A stretch of 42,290 bases of DNA, from the NCBI GenBank assembly GCA_052118425.1, contig JBQKHF010000028.1; one strand, written 5' to 3'. A program made the position numbers and the translations under genes. Below the pieces are notes generated by a model that saw only the letters and a program-made list of their open reading frames with translations, was not told the origin of the DNA and did no database searches. Source of the stretch: Roseburia_C sp900315735. GTDB lineage: Bacteria; Bacillota; Clostridia; Lachnospirales; Lachnospiraceae. Shown piece by piece: positions 23,047 through 32,774 of this stretch. Numbering within the stretch: the stretch's first letter is position 1; each line of letters starts with the position of its first letter.

Positions 23047-23049
23047 TCC

Positions 23050-23829
23050 TTACCTCCTCTGGCGCGCTGCTTCATACATCAGCAGTGTTGCCGCAATTGC
23101 TGCATTCAGTGATTCTACTTTTCCTGCCATTGGAATGCGGATATAGGTATCTGCCATTTTGGCTATTTCATCCGATAATCCATTTCCTTCATTTCCAATT
23201 AAAAAGCCTGTCGGCTCCTTATAATCCGGCTCCTCATAAGAAACACTGCCCTGCAAATGGGCGCTGTAAAGCTTTATTTTCCGGGACTTTAACTGCATCA
23301 ATGTATCCTGCAGGTTTTCCGTCACGAAAAATGGTACCCGAAAGATACTGCCCATGGTGGAGCGGATGGTCTTTGGATTAAAGACATCTACAGTAGTGCG
23401 GTTCATGATAATTCCGCTGATTCCGGCTCCTTCTCCCGTCCGGAACATCGTGCCTAAATTGCCCGGATCCTGAATGCTTTCAAGAATCAGAAGATGTGCC
23501 TTTTCATTTTCCTTTGGCAGCACCTCTTCTAAGGTATAATCCGGCATTTTCACAAGACAGAGGATACCCTGCGGTGTCTTGGTATCGGACACACTTTCAA
23601 ATACATGGTTGGCAAGTACTTCATAATTTTTCCCCTGCAGAGCTTTTACATGAGATTCCTCTTCTATGAAATGTTCGGAAACATAAATTTTATCAAGCCA
23701 GCCCTCCGGAATTTCCCGGAACACGCGGATTCCTTCCACAACAAAAAGCCTCTGTTCATTACGAACTTTGGCTTTTTTTACTAACTGTATTAAATTTTTT
23801 ACCTGCGGATTTGCTGTACTGGTAATCAT
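23050..23829 (-). CDS. TrmH/SpoU family RNA 2'-O-methyltransferase
   Basis: 259 residues. An N-terminal RNA-binding subdomain (about 1-95: ITSTANPQVKNLIQLVKKAKVRNEQRLFVVEGIRVFRE) precedes a knotted SPOUT methyltransferase fold. Its three motifs are visible: LESIQDPGNLGTMFRTGEGAG (motif 1), FLIGNEGNGLSDEIA (motif 2) and IRIPMAGKVESLNAAIAATLLMYEA (motif 3). It methylates a ribose in rRNA or tRNA using S-adenosylmethionine; the exact target cannot be read from the sequence. It lies 9 bp after pfkA. Confidence 0.93.
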   Translation of the reverse strand: MITSTANPQVKNLIQLVKKAKVRNEQRLFVVEGIRVFREIPEGWLDKIYVSEHFIEEESHVKALQGKNYEVLANHVFESVSDTKTPQGILCLVKMPDYTLEEVLPKENEKAHLLILESIQDPGNLGTMFRTGEGAGISGIIMNRTTVDVFNPKTIRSTMGSIFRVPFFVTENLQDTLMQLKSRKIKLYSAHLQGSVSYEEPDYKEPTGFLIGNEGNGLSDEIAKMADTYIRIPMAGKVESLNAAIAATLLMYEAARQRR

Positions 23830-23838
23830 AATAACATC

Positions 23839-24813
23839 CTATCTGGAAAGATTTCTACAGATTTCATACTGATATTCCGGAATGGATTTGGTCATTGCCA
23901 GTGCCTCGTCAATATCATAATCTACGAATTCACCATTCTTATATGCTACAAGACGGTTGGATTTGCCTTCGCACAGTAAATCTACAGCAATACATCCCAT
24001 AGTAGATGCATAAACACGGTCTTTACAGGTCGGGCTTCCACCACGCTGCATATGTCCTAAGATGGTTGCTCTTGTCTCAATTCCGGTTGCAGCCTCAATT
24101 CTCTTTGCCATACTTGCAGAATGTCCGATGCCTTCTGCATTTACAATAATGTGATGCTGCTTTCCACGTTTTCTGTTCTCAATAATATTATTTACAAGCT
24201 TCTGCTCGTCATAATCATATTTCTCCGGAAGCAGGATATCCTCTGCTCCATTGGCAATACCACACCACAGTGCAATGTAGCCTGCGCCTCTACCCATTAC
24301 TTCAATGATGGAGCAACGCTCATGGGAGGTTGAAGTATCACGTACCTTATCAATGGCTTCCATTGCTGTATTTACTGCTGTATCAAAACCGATGGTATAA
24401 TCGGTACAGGAAATATCAAGGTCAATGGTTCCCGGTAATCCGATGGTATTGATTCCAAGTGCTGCCAGTTTCTGCGCTCCCTTAAAGGAACCGTCTCCAC
24501 CGATTACGATAATTCCATCGATGCCGTGTTTTCTGCAGATTTCAGCACCCTTCTGCTGTCCTTCCGGTGTTACAAATTCCAGACAACGTGCAGTCTGTAA
24601 AATCGTTCCACCTCTCTGGATGATGTCTGCTACATCTTTTGCTTCCATATCAATAATCTCTTCCTGCAAAAGACCTGCATAACCTCTCTTAATTCCTTTT
24701 ACTTTCTTTCCCTTTGCAATAGCTTCCCTTACTACTGCACGGATAGCAGCATTCATGCCCGGAGCATCGCCGCCACTGGTTAAAACACCAATTGTCTGAA
24801 TTTCTTTTGACAT
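23839..24813 (-). CDS. pfkA: ATP-dependent 6-phosphofructokinase
   Basis: 324 residues, full length for bacterial PfkA. It begins with the nucleotide loop IGVLTSGGDAPGMNAAIRAVVR. GGDGS near residue 102-106 marks ATP rather than pyrophosphate use. The catalytic loop reads PGTIDLDISCTDYTIGFDTA, keeping both Asp residues of the usual TIDND motif but with Leu in place of Asn. The substrate sites EVMGRGAGYIALW and ILGHMQRGGSP follow. It commits fructose-6-phosphate to glycolysis, the route taken by glucose units from the cellobiose locus. It follows dnaE after 88 bp and probably shares its transcript; AGGAGG precedes the ATG. Confidence 0.97.
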   Translation of the reverse strand: MSKEIQTIGVLTSGGDAPGMNAAIRAVVREAIAKGKKVKGIKRGYAGLLQEEIIDMEAKDVADIIQRGGTILQTARCLEFVTPEGQQKGAEICRKHGIDGIIVIGGDGSFKGAQKLAALGINTIGLPGTIDLDISCTDYTIGFDTAVNTAMEAIDKVRDTSTSHERCSIIEVMGRGAGYIALWCGIANGAEDILLPEKYDYDEQKLVNNIIENRKRGKQHHIIVNAEGIGHSASMAKRIEAATGIETRATILGHMQRGGSPTCKDRVYASTMGCIAVDLLCEGKSNRLVAYKNGEFVDYDIDEALAMTKSIPEYQYEICRNLSR

Positions 24814-24901
24814 TCCCTGTTACCTCCTATATGTAAACACTTCTCTTTGTTTTTTATCCAATCGTTTTTATTCTAATCCTTAAACCGTGGTTTTGCAATG
24901 G

Positions 24902-27900
24902 CTACAACGACTTTTCTACAACTTTTACATTGTTTTTACCTAAGAAACGCTCAAGCTCTTCTAAAAGTTCTTTGGTAATTGCAACATTTCTGTTTTCCGG
25001 CAGACGCTTCATCTGTTTTTCTGCCGCAAGATAAATAACGACATGCTCTGAACCATCGGCATCCATCATTTTTCCATAAAGAGCGCCTTCCTTTTCTTCG
25101 AAATCACTCTTACTTGGAAACTGCAGCCACAACTCCCGTTTCACTTCATCAAAGGAAATGATTTTCTCACAAATCAGCTTGCCGTTGCGGTCTTCTTCTG
25201 CAGTTATACGGCCTTCCACAAATACCTTTGCATCATTCTCAAGATATTTTGCATAACGCTCATAATCTTTCGGGAAAATGATGATTTCCACTGTTCCCAC
25301 CAAATCTTCTAAAGTAATAAATGCCATTGCCTTATTATTCTTGGTGTACTTGATGACTTTATCGGTAATCATTCCTCCGATACGCACCCTGGCACCATCT
25401 GTTACCTTAAGTGTGCCGGTCTCTTCATCTAACACAAAATCTGTGGTAACTGCATTGGTATTCTTCTTTAAACGCTCCATATATTCTTCCAGCGGATGTC
25501 CGCTGATATATATGCCAAGCACTTCCTTTTCAAAGCCAAGGAGCACTTCTTTGTCATACTCTTCGACATTCGGAAGCTTGATTTCATACTCTGCCTTGTC
25601 CTCTTCCGGTGCAATATCAAAAAGTGTCATCTGACCAGCCATTGTGGTCTTCTTTTCCTGATTCAGTGCGTCCAAAAGAGAGCCGTATATCATCATTTTC
25701 TGGCGGCGGTTTCCTTCCAGTCCGTCTAAGGCTCCCGCTTTGATAAAGTTTTCTATTGTCCGTTTATTGACTTCTCTTCCGGAAAGTCTTGTAATAAAAT
25801 CCTTCAACGTGGTAAACGGCCCACGGATTTTACGTTCTTCCACAATGGCATCAATTACCGGTCGTCCAATACTCTTAATGGCAGAAAGTCCATAGCGGAT
25901 TGCATGACCGGATACGGAGAAACCACCTTCCCCCTCGTTAATATCCGGCGGCAGAATTGCAATTCCCATCTGTCGGCAGGTATAGATATATTCTGATACC
26001 TTGGAAGTATTGTCTAAGACTGATGTCATCAATGCTGCCATAAACTCTACCGGATAATAGTATTTCAAATATGCAGTCTGATATGCAACCACTGCATAGG
26101 CTGCTGCATGGGATTTATTAAATGCGTATTTGGCAAAGTCAATCATGTTATCATAAATCTTATTTGCCACTTTCTCATCAATTCCTCTTGCAATACAGCC
26201 CGGTACATTTTCTTCCGGATTACCATAGACAAAGTTCTTCCGCTCCTGCTCCATCACCTTGCCCTTTTTCTTAGACATGGCACGGCGCACCAAATCAGAT
26301 CTGCCCCAGGTATAACCGGCGAGGTCACGTACAATCTGCATAACCTGTTCCTGGTATACGATACAGCCATAGGTCGGTGCCAGAATCGGCTCCAATTCCG
26401 GGCAGTCGTAGGTAATGCTTTCCGGGTGGTCTTTTCCCTTGATATAAGCCGGAATAAAGTCCATTGGACCCGGACGGTAAAGAGAAATACCCGCAATTAC
26501 ATCCTCTAAGCTCTGTGGCTTTAACTCCTTCATGAAGTTCTTCATTCCGGCACTTTCTAACTGGAAGACGCCATCGGTTTTACCGGTTCCAAGAGAATCT
26601 AACACTTTCTTATCGTTATAATCGATGGCATTCATATCGATTTTCTTACCGCTGCTCTTTTCTGCAAGACGGACTGCATTCTGGATTACCGTCAGGGTTC
26701 GAAGTCCTAAGAAATCCATTTTCAGAAGTCCTAATTCTTCGATGGTAGTCATGGTAAACTGTGTCGTTATGGTGCCATCAGATGCTCTTGACAACGGAAC
26801 ATATTCATCCATTGGCTTCTGACTGATTACGACGCCTGCTGCATGCATGGATGTATGACGCGGCAGACCCTCTAATCTTCTCGACATATCGATAAGCTTT
26901 TTCACGGACTCATCGGATTCATACATGCCACGAAGCTCCGGGTTCATCACCAGCGCCTTATCAATGGTAATTCCCAGTTCATTTGGAATTGCCTTTGCAA
27001 TGGTATCTACAAAATTATAAGGCAGATCCATAACACGTCCTACATCACGGATTACTCCACGGGCTGCCAGCGTACCAAAGGTTACAATCTGTGTCACACA
27101 GTCCTTGCCATATTTTTCTACCACATAATCAATGACTTCCTGTCTTCGTTCAAAGCAGAAGTCCACGTCAATATCGGGCATGGATACACGTTCCGGATTT
27201 AAGAAACGCTCAAAAATCAGATTATAACGAATCGGGTCAATATCTGTAATTCCGGTGGTATAGGAAACAAGGCTTCCTGCGGCACTGCCTCGTCCCGGTC
27301 CCACCATAATATCATGCTCTCTTGCATAATGGATAAAGTCCCACACAATCAGGAAATAATCCACATATCCCATATTCTTAATGACGGCAAGCTCGTCATC
27401 CAATTTCTGTAAATATTTTGGTGCATCGGCTCCATACCGCTTATCCAGTCCCTCATGACACAATTTATTCAAGTAGGTCCAGGAATCGTAGCCTTCCGGC
27501 ACCTCAAAATGCGGCACCTTGGTATGTCCGAATTCAATTTCCACATGACAGCGGTCTGCAATCTTCTGGGTATTTTCCAGTGCCTGCAGTGCATATGGAA
27601 AAAGTGCTTTCATTTCCTCTTCGGATTTAACATAGTACTGTCCGCCCTCATAGCGCATTCTGTCTTCGTCCGCTAATTTCTTTCCGGTCTGAAGACAAAG
27701 CAGGATATCATGAGGCTCTGCATCCTCCGCATTGGTATAATGCACATCATTGGTTGCCACCAGTTCAATTCCGGTCTCCTGGCTCATACGGAGCAGCTGC
27801 TGGTTTACAAGCTTCTGCTCCGGGATTCCATGATCCTGCAGTTCCAAGAAGAAATTGCCTTTTCCAAAGCAGCGTTCATAGCGGTAAGCTACTTCTTTCG

Positions 27901-28363
27901 CTTCTTCATACATTCCACGCACCAGATTACGCTGCACTTCACCTGCCAGGCAGGCACTTAGTGCTATAATTCCCTCATGATATTTTTCTAATACTTCCAT
28001 GTCCACACGAGGCTTATAATAGTATCCCTCCACAAAGCCTTTGGATACAATTTTCATCAGATTACTATAGCCCACGTTATTCTCTGCCAGAAGCACAAGA
28101 TGATAGTATCTGTCCTCTCCATGTACCATCTCACGGTCTAATCTGGAACCGGGAGCCACATAGACTTCACAGCCAAGAATCGGGTTAATTCCCGCCTCCC
28201 TGGCTGCCTTATAGAAATCAATGACACCATACATAACACCATGGTCCGTAATTGCCCCTGCTGTCATGCCCAGTGCCTTGATTTTCTCCACATATTCTTT
28301 TATTTTATTTGAACCGTCCAACAGACTGTATTCTGTATGTACATGTAAATGGGCAAATGCCAT
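24902..28363 (-). CDS. dnaE: DNA polymerase III alpha subunit (DnaE type)
   Basis: 1153 residues, normal for DnaE. The N-terminal PHP domain starts FAHLHVHTEYSLLDGSNKI. The catalytic palm carries GPGRGSAAGSLVSYTTGITDIDP and the metal-binding MPDIDVDFCFERR near residue 395. The finger and tau-binding regions follow (YQEQVMQIVRDLAGYTWGRSDLVRRAM; FNKSHAAAYAVVAYQTAYLK), then a helix-hairpin-helix region and an OB domain (about 1010-1080: RIGGMITDKVIKYTKNNKAMAFITLEDLVGTVE). It polymerises DNA at the replication fork; in Firmicutes DnaE commonly extends primers for PolC. The start has a strong GGAAAAGGG-type site. Confidence 0.98.
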   Translation of the reverse strand: MAFAHLHVHTEYSLLDGSNKIKEYVEKIKALGMTAGAITDHGVMYGVIDFYKAAREAGINPILGCEVYVAPGSRLDREMVHGEDRYYHLVLLAENNVGYSNLMKIVSKGFVEGYYYKPRVDMEVLEKYHEGIIALSACLAGEVQRNLVRGMYEEAKEVAYRYERCFGKGNFFLELQDHGIPEQKLVNQQLLRMSQETGIELVATNDVHYTNAEDAEPHDILLCLQTGKKLADEDRMRYEGGQYYVKSEEEMKALFPYALQALENTQKIADRCHVEIEFGHTKVPHFEVPEGYDSWTYLNKLCHEGLDKRYGADAPKYLQKLDDELAVIKNMGYVDYFLIVWDFIHYAREHDIMVGPGRGSAAGSLVSYTTGITDIDPIRYNLIFERFLNPERVSMPDIDVDFCFERRQEVIDYVVEKYGKDCVTQIVTFGTLAARGVIRDVGRVMDLPYNFVDTIAKAIPNELGITIDKALVMNPELRGMYESDESVKKLIDMSRRLEGLPRHTSMHAAGVVISQKPMDEYVPLSRASDGTITTQFTMTTIEELGLLKMDFLGLRTLTVIQNAVRLAEKSSGKKIDMNAIDYNDKKVLDSLGTGKTDGVFQLESAGMKNFMKELKPQSLEDVIAGISLYRPGPMDFIPAYIKGKDHPESITYDCPELEPILAPTYGCIVYQEQVMQIVRDLAGYTWGRSDLVRRAMSKKKGKVMEQERKNFVYGNPEENVPGCIARGIDEKVANKIYDNMIDFAKYAFNKSHAAAYAVVAYQTAYLKYYYPVEFMAALMTSVLDNTSKVSEYIYTCRQMGIAILPPDINEGEGGFSVSGHAIRYGLSAIKSIGRPVIDAIVEERKIRGPFTTLKDFITRLSGREVNKRTIENFIKAGALDGLEGNRRQKMMIYGSLLDALNQEKKTTMAGQMTLFDIAPEEDKAEYEIKLPNVEEYDKEVLLGFEKEVLGIYISGHPLEEYMERLKKNTNAVTTDFVLDEETGTLKVTDGARVRIGGMITDKVIKYTKNNKAMAFITLEDLVGTVEIIIFPKDYERYAKYLENDAKVFVEGRITAEEDRNGKLICEKIISFDEVKRELWLQFPSKSDFEEKEGALYGKMMDADGSEHVVIYLAAEKQMKRLPENRNVAITKELLEELERFLGKNNVKVVEKSL

Positions 28364-28535
28364 TCCCTTTTCCTCTCTTCCGCTGTTTCTATTCTTCGCC
28401 TTTTGTCACTGTCTCATATTATAGCGTTTTTTGCGGAAGGTTTCAACGACTGGAAGGAGATTCTGTGTGGATTGTTCCGGGGAAATATATCAATTTGCGA
28501 CATTCAGGCTGCTATCCATATATTAACGAAATTGT

Positions 28536-28677
28536 TTAGAGACTCTTAGAATTTCTCTCTAAAACTGGCAATGCTGGCACATGGACGTGCCAGCAAGGTA
28601 CAGATGAACATGGATGTGAATTTGTGCCGGTTGCCGGAACTATCATTATATTTCATGAAATTCTTAGAGGCTCTTAA
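28536..28677. repeat. Structured intergenic element with imperfect terminal inverted repeats
   Basis: GAGACTCTTAGAATTTC (from 28539) is inverted as GAAATTCTTAGAGGCTC (28657-28673), about 16 of 20 positions matching over the full arms. Between them is a perfect 9-bp hairpin TGCTGGCAC/GTGCCAGCA (28572-28595). It sits in the 470-bp gap between dnaE and the patatin gene. The plus strand also has an open frame of about 45 codons with no start, which may be a gene relic. Confidence 0.5.
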
Positions 28678-28832
28678 CAATGAAGTGACATATGGATAGT
28701 AGTCTGAATGCTGCCAACTCATATATTTCTCCCAGAATATACATACTACAATAAATGTATTTTGACTTTCTTTCCTGTTGTGCTAAACTATATGTGAAAA
28801 AATTAACGATGTATATTTCAAGAGGTGATACC

Positions 28833-29690
28833 ATGGGAAAATCTGGATTGATTGTAGAAGGCGGCGGCATGAAATGCGCTTACAGTGCCGGTATTCTGGA
28901 TGCCTTCTTAGATGATAATATTACATTTGATTATTGTATGGGTGTATCTGCCGGTGCGGCTAATACGGCTTCTTACCTTGCCGGTCAACGTAACCGTAAT
29001 CTGCGTTTCTATGTAAACCATGTAAAAGATCCCCGCTACATCAGTGTAAGGAATCTGATAAAAACCGGTTCTCTCTTTGGGCTTCAATATATTTATGGAA
29101 CCTTAACAAATTCCACTGGAAAAGACCCTCTGGATTATGATGCCTTAATGGCAAATCCCAGCGAATTCCATTTCCCGGCAACCAATGCTGTTACCGGAAA
29201 AGCAGAATACTTTTCCAAAGAAGATTTAGGCCGTGATGATTACCGCGGCATTATGGCAACCTGTGCCCTTCCGGGCTTCTGCAAGCCGATTTCTTTCCAT
29301 GGTAATTACTACTATGATGGCGGTGTTGCAGATTCCATTCCGATTGAGCGTGCCATTGCAGATGGCTGTGACAAGGTCGTAATTATCTACTGCCGTCCGC
29401 TTGGCTATGTCAAGCAGCCGGAGGGCTACCGTTTTCTTTATAAAAGAATGTTAAAGAAATTTCCAAATACCATTACTTCAATTGACAACAGACACTTAAA
29501 TTACCGCCACTCAGTAGAAGTTGCTGCCAACTTGCAAAAAGAAGGACGGGCATTTCTCTTTGCTCCGTCCCATCAGGTTAAGATTGGCACTTTTACCACT
29601 GACCCGAAAATCATGCAGGAACTCTATGATTTAGGAATCAGTGATTATAAAGCCCAAAAAGATGCGCTGCGCGCCTTCTTAGATAAATAA
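28833..29690 (+). CDS. Patatin-like phospholipase family protein
   Basis: 285 residues. The oxyanion loop EGGGMKCAYSAGIL lies at about 8-21, the nucleophile elbow GVSAGA at about 38-43 and the catalytic Asp in DGGVAD near 165: the complete Ser-Asp dyad of patatin-like hydrolases. It resembles the bacterial YjjU-like branch. There is no signal peptide, so a cytoplasmic lipid or ester hydrolase is likely; the substrate is unknown. The ATG at 28833 has AGAGGTG upstream; the 26 extra residues from an earlier start are unlike the family. It stands alone, ending at a terminator. Confidence 0.9.
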   Translation: MGKSGLIVEGGGMKCAYSAGILDAFLDDNITFDYCMGVSAGAANTASYLAGQRNRNLRFYVNHVKDPRYISVRNLIKTGSLFGLQYIYGTLTNSTGKDPLDYDALMANPSEFHFPATNAVTGKAEYFSKEDLGRDDYRGIMATCALPGFCKPISFHGNYYYDGGVADSIPIERAIADGCDKVVIIYCRPLGYVKQPEGYRFLYKRMLKKFPNTITSIDNRHLNYRHSVEVAANLQKEGRAFLFAPSHQVKIGTFTTDPKIMQELYDLGISDYKAQKDALRAFLDK

Positions 29691-29694
29691 CTAC

Positions 29695-29740
29695 AAGAAA
29701 GACAGATAGCAGAACTTAAAGAACTGCCATCTGTCTTTTT
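29695..29740. terminator. Bidirectional terminator after the patatin gene
   Basis: AAAGACAGAT.GCAG and CTGC.ATCTGTCTTT (29701-29736 approximately) form a long stem with one mismatch, followed by TTTT on the plus strand and preceded by A-rich sequence. It lies between two convergent genes. Confidence 0.88.
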
Positions 29741-29743
29741 TCA

Positions 29744-32569
29744 TTAACAATATTTCTTTCTGCCTGCGGCTGCCACAACCAGTAATCCGGCTGCGGAAAG
29801 CATCAGAAACAGCATCATTCCTACCGGTGTTTCATCACCGGTTTTTATGTTTGCATTTTTCTGTGCCGTACCTGCTGCTGTGGCATTTGAACCGGTTGTA
29901 TCAGAGCCGTTTCCATTTGAAACTCCAGCTGCAGTATCGGAACCACTTGCTCCACTGCTGCCTGCATTTCCATTACCACCTGCGGTTCCACCTGAATTGG
30001 AGCCGTCTCCTGTGGAAGAATCTTCTTTTATGGCAACTGTTATCTTTACAGCCGCAGAAGCCAGATAGTTTTCTGTCTCTGCATATCGTACATAATAGTC
30101 TCCTGCTGTAAGTCCGCTGACCTTTGTACCATCTGTAACCTTGGTCCAATGAATTTCATCCGTACTATATTCCATGGCAGTAGTCAGATTTTCAATGGTT
30201 CCGTCACTGGCACCGGCTTTGCTGGCATTTACAGCTGTCAGTCCTGTTGGCGCCGCCTGCTCTGCCTTCTCAATGGTAAACTGCAGCTGTACTGCATCAT
30301 GATATATGCCAATACCTGTTATAGTTACTACTGCATTTCCGGCATTTTTGTTATCGGAATAAGCAACGGTATAATCGGTATCCTCTGAGATGGTCTGTCC
30401 GGCATAAGTTACAATCACTTCCGGTTCCTTTGCTGTTCCGTCATAGGTATAGGTGGTTGGATTCAGTGTTGCCGATAAATCTGCATCTGTCATCTTACGA
30501 TAACGAAGCTCCAGACTCTGGGCAATCTGACCATCCGCATCCACAATGGTGTTTCTGTAATTAGCATCTGACGGATCTCTCTTCATATTTACAATCGAAT
30601 AGCCTTTTGGCAGGAATCCCCGGATTGTTCCCAGGCTTTCTTCCAGTGCAACATTGCTATAATTCGAAATACCCTGACTTACATTTTTTAATACCAGTTT
30701 CGAATTTTCATCCATTGTAAGCTTCTCTAACCAACACCGTCCAGAGCCGTTATTTGCAGATACTGTAACTTCACTTCCCTCAAGCTTTACACCACTGTTT
30801 GTCATCCATTGTAAATCTGAAATAGTTGCTTTTGTATTTTTAAAGGTCAGTTTCTTTGTAAGACTGACACCGCCGTTACTAATTTTTCCCTTATAATTAC
30901 CATTTGCAATGGTAAGATTATCCTCTGCGGAGAGAGTATCCAGAATCAATGTATGTCCGTTCAGGTCAAGGGTTACAGCTTTACCGTTTCCGATTTCCGG
31001 GGTTCTTCCATTTCCATAAATATCCTTCACAAATTTGATGGTATCTCCATCTTCCAGGTATCTGAAATCATTATACGCTCCGGTTCCACCGAAATCTCCA
31101 TTCAGCATATTCTTAGTAGTTCCATCCTCTCCAATCAGCTCTGCATATTCTATGTCACTTTCTCCGCAGACCATACATCTGCCGGAATATCCTGCTAAAA
31201 TTGGATGTTCACAGTTATCTGCATCATATGTCTGGCCGGTTGCCATTATCTGTACCCATTTTTTCCCGCCATCTTCATATTTTACGATATCATTCTGTGT
31301 CTGCAATGTTCCTCCCAGAAGTGGCGGAGTATCGGTAGCAGCACTTCCGGTTCTTGATATGGAAAGATTACCGCCTGTTGCATTCATCAGAATGTTAGCT
31401 CCCTCTATTACGGAATGCCCTTCTGCTCCCCAAAGTGTAATGTCATTTTGTGCCTGAAGCTCTGCATCCCCTGCAATTGCTGCATTGTTGTCACTCTTCA
31501 AGGCTATTCCCTTTGCATTTATCTTTGCATTTCCTTCGATTATGGCAGCATCTCCTTTTGCCTGCAGCGTAACACTTCCTGACGCTGCATTAATCTCTGT
31601 ATTTCCGGTTGATACCGCTCCCCCTTCACTGGTTATCTCATTCAAACGGTTACCTGTTGTATTGATAGATAAATTCCCCTTTACTACCGTCTTCTGTGCG
31701 CAAATTTCTACTCGATTTACTGTTTCTATTTTAAGGTTACCATCTGCTATCGTTTCACCTTTAAGATCTATCCTGCCAGCCGAATCGGACAAACTGTTTC
31801 CATTGGATGACAGAAACGTATCTGTTGCTTTAAAAAATGCCTCTGTTGCATTTATATTATTTCCATTAACCAGAGCAAAATAATTCTGAGAGCCAGTCTT
31901 TATCAGGCTGATTTCTCCGTTCTGCTCATCTGTTGCCTCTATCACATACTTCACAGCTCCGCCTGATAAGCTAGCCTTATAGATGTCCAACTGATCCGCC
32001 TCAAGCTTAACTGAACCGGCAGAGATAAATGCATCACCGGTAACATCTTCTGCATATAAATTTATATCCCCGGCGGTTTTTAAGTCCACCAGAGAAAGTC
32101 CCTTTATAAGAGCATTTCCACCCCTTCCAGAAAATTGAATATCTCCGGTATATTCATCTGTCTTAAGTACTGCATCTGCAGTTCCTGTAACCAATGTTTC
32201 CGTATCATTATAATTTGTCAAACAAAAGTTACCATCCCCTTTCAATGTCAGGGTTCCATTTTCAATCTTTAAGATTTCTGTTGAACTTCCTCCATTCGAA
32301 TAGATGGTTATTTTTCCTTTTACTTCCATTATGCCTGCACTATAATAGATATATGCTTCCGGAAGAGCTTCCGGGTCACATTCATTCATGGTTCCAGTCC
32401 CTCTGTTTTCTCCGAATTCATAGTATTTGCCATCCTCTAGTTCCGTTCCGTTTATGGATACCTTCAGGCTCTCTGCATGTACCGGCATTACTTCCTGCAT
32501 TCCGGTAAATACAGTTGTCAGCAGCAGTAACGCTGCCAAGATTCCACATGTTTTCTTTTTTAATTTCAT
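29744..32569 (-). CDS. Large secreted cell-surface protein with repeats and C-terminal anchor-like tail
   Basis: 941 residues. Signal peptide (about 1-33, ending PVHAES). A long beta-helix-like region of short Gly/Asn-rich strands follows (NGTLTLKGDGNFCLTN; SAGSVKLEADQLDIYKAS; EITSEGGAVSTGNTEINAASGSVTLQAKGDAAIIEGNAKINAKG), with many alternating strand/turn units to about residue 430. A CEHPILAGYSGRCMVC segment may bind metal. A second beta region leads to a bacterial Ig-like/MBG-type domain (about 715-780, TYTYDGTAKEPEVIVTYAG). A Gly/Ser/Asn linker follows, then KTGDETP, a hydrophobic helix and RKKYC. The tail looks like a sortase signal but lacks a clear LPxTG. Function unknown; probably adhesion or polysaccharide interaction. 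Confidence 0.85.
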   Translation of the reverse strand: MKLKKKTCGILAALLLLTTVFTGMQEVMPVHAESLKVSINGTELEDGKYYEFGENRGTGTMNECDPEALPEAYIYYSAGIMEVKGKITIYSNGGSSTEILKIENGTLTLKGDGNFCLTNYNDTETLVTGTADAVLKTDEYTGDIQFSGRGGNALIKGLSLVDLKTAGDINLYAEDVTGDAFISAGSVKLEADQLDIYKASLSGGAVKYVIEATDEQNGEISLIKTGSQNYFALVNGNNINATEAFFKATDTFLSSNGNSLSDSAGRIDLKGETIADGNLKIETVNRVEICAQKTVVKGNLSINTTGNRLNEITSEGGAVSTGNTEINAASGSVTLQAKGDAAIIEGNAKINAKGIALKSDNNAAIAGDAELQAQNDITLWGAEGHSVIEGANILMNATGGNLSISRTGSAATDTPPLLGGTLQTQNDIVKYEDGGKKWVQIMATGQTYDADNCEHPILAGYSGRCMVCGESDIEYAELIGEDGTTKNMLNGDFGGTGAYNDFRYLEDGDTIKFVKDIYGNGRTPEIGNGKAVTLDLNGHTLILDTLSAEDNLTIANGNYKGKISNGGVSLTKKLTFKNTKATISDLQWMTNSGVKLEGSEVTVSANNGSGRCWLEKLTMDENSKLVLKNVSQGISNYSNVALEESLGTIRGFLPKGYSIVNMKRDPSDANYRNTIVDADGQIAQSLELRYRKMTDADLSATLNPTTYTYDGTAKEPEVIVTYAGQTISEDTDYTVAYSDNKNAGNAVVTITGIGIYHDAVQLQFTIEKAEQAAPTGLTAVNASKAGASDGTIENLTTAMEYSTDEIHWTKVTDGTKVSGLTAGDYYVRYAETENYLASAAVKITVAIKEDSSTGDGSNSGGTAGGNGNAGSSGASGSDTAAGVSNGNGSDTTGSNATAAGTAQKNANIKTGDETPVGMMLFLMLSAAGLLVVAAAGRKKYC

Positions 32570-32774
32570 AAATTACCTCCCAAATTTATTTTCTCTTGCG
32601 AAACATTTTTCCTTATGAAATTGTATACCAATTTTCCTTATACCATTCTTCCGAAAGCAGTGTCAACCTATGTGGGATGAAAAGCATTTTTCTGGGACGA
32701 ATGATTCGTATTTTTTCGACAGGTATGCTATAATGATGCCTGGAATGCTATGGAATAGAAAGGAGGCTATCTTA

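Noticed and set aside
30953..31883. Several plus-strand frames opposite the surface protein
   Set aside because: Shadows of the repetitive minus-strand gene; none has a ribosome site.
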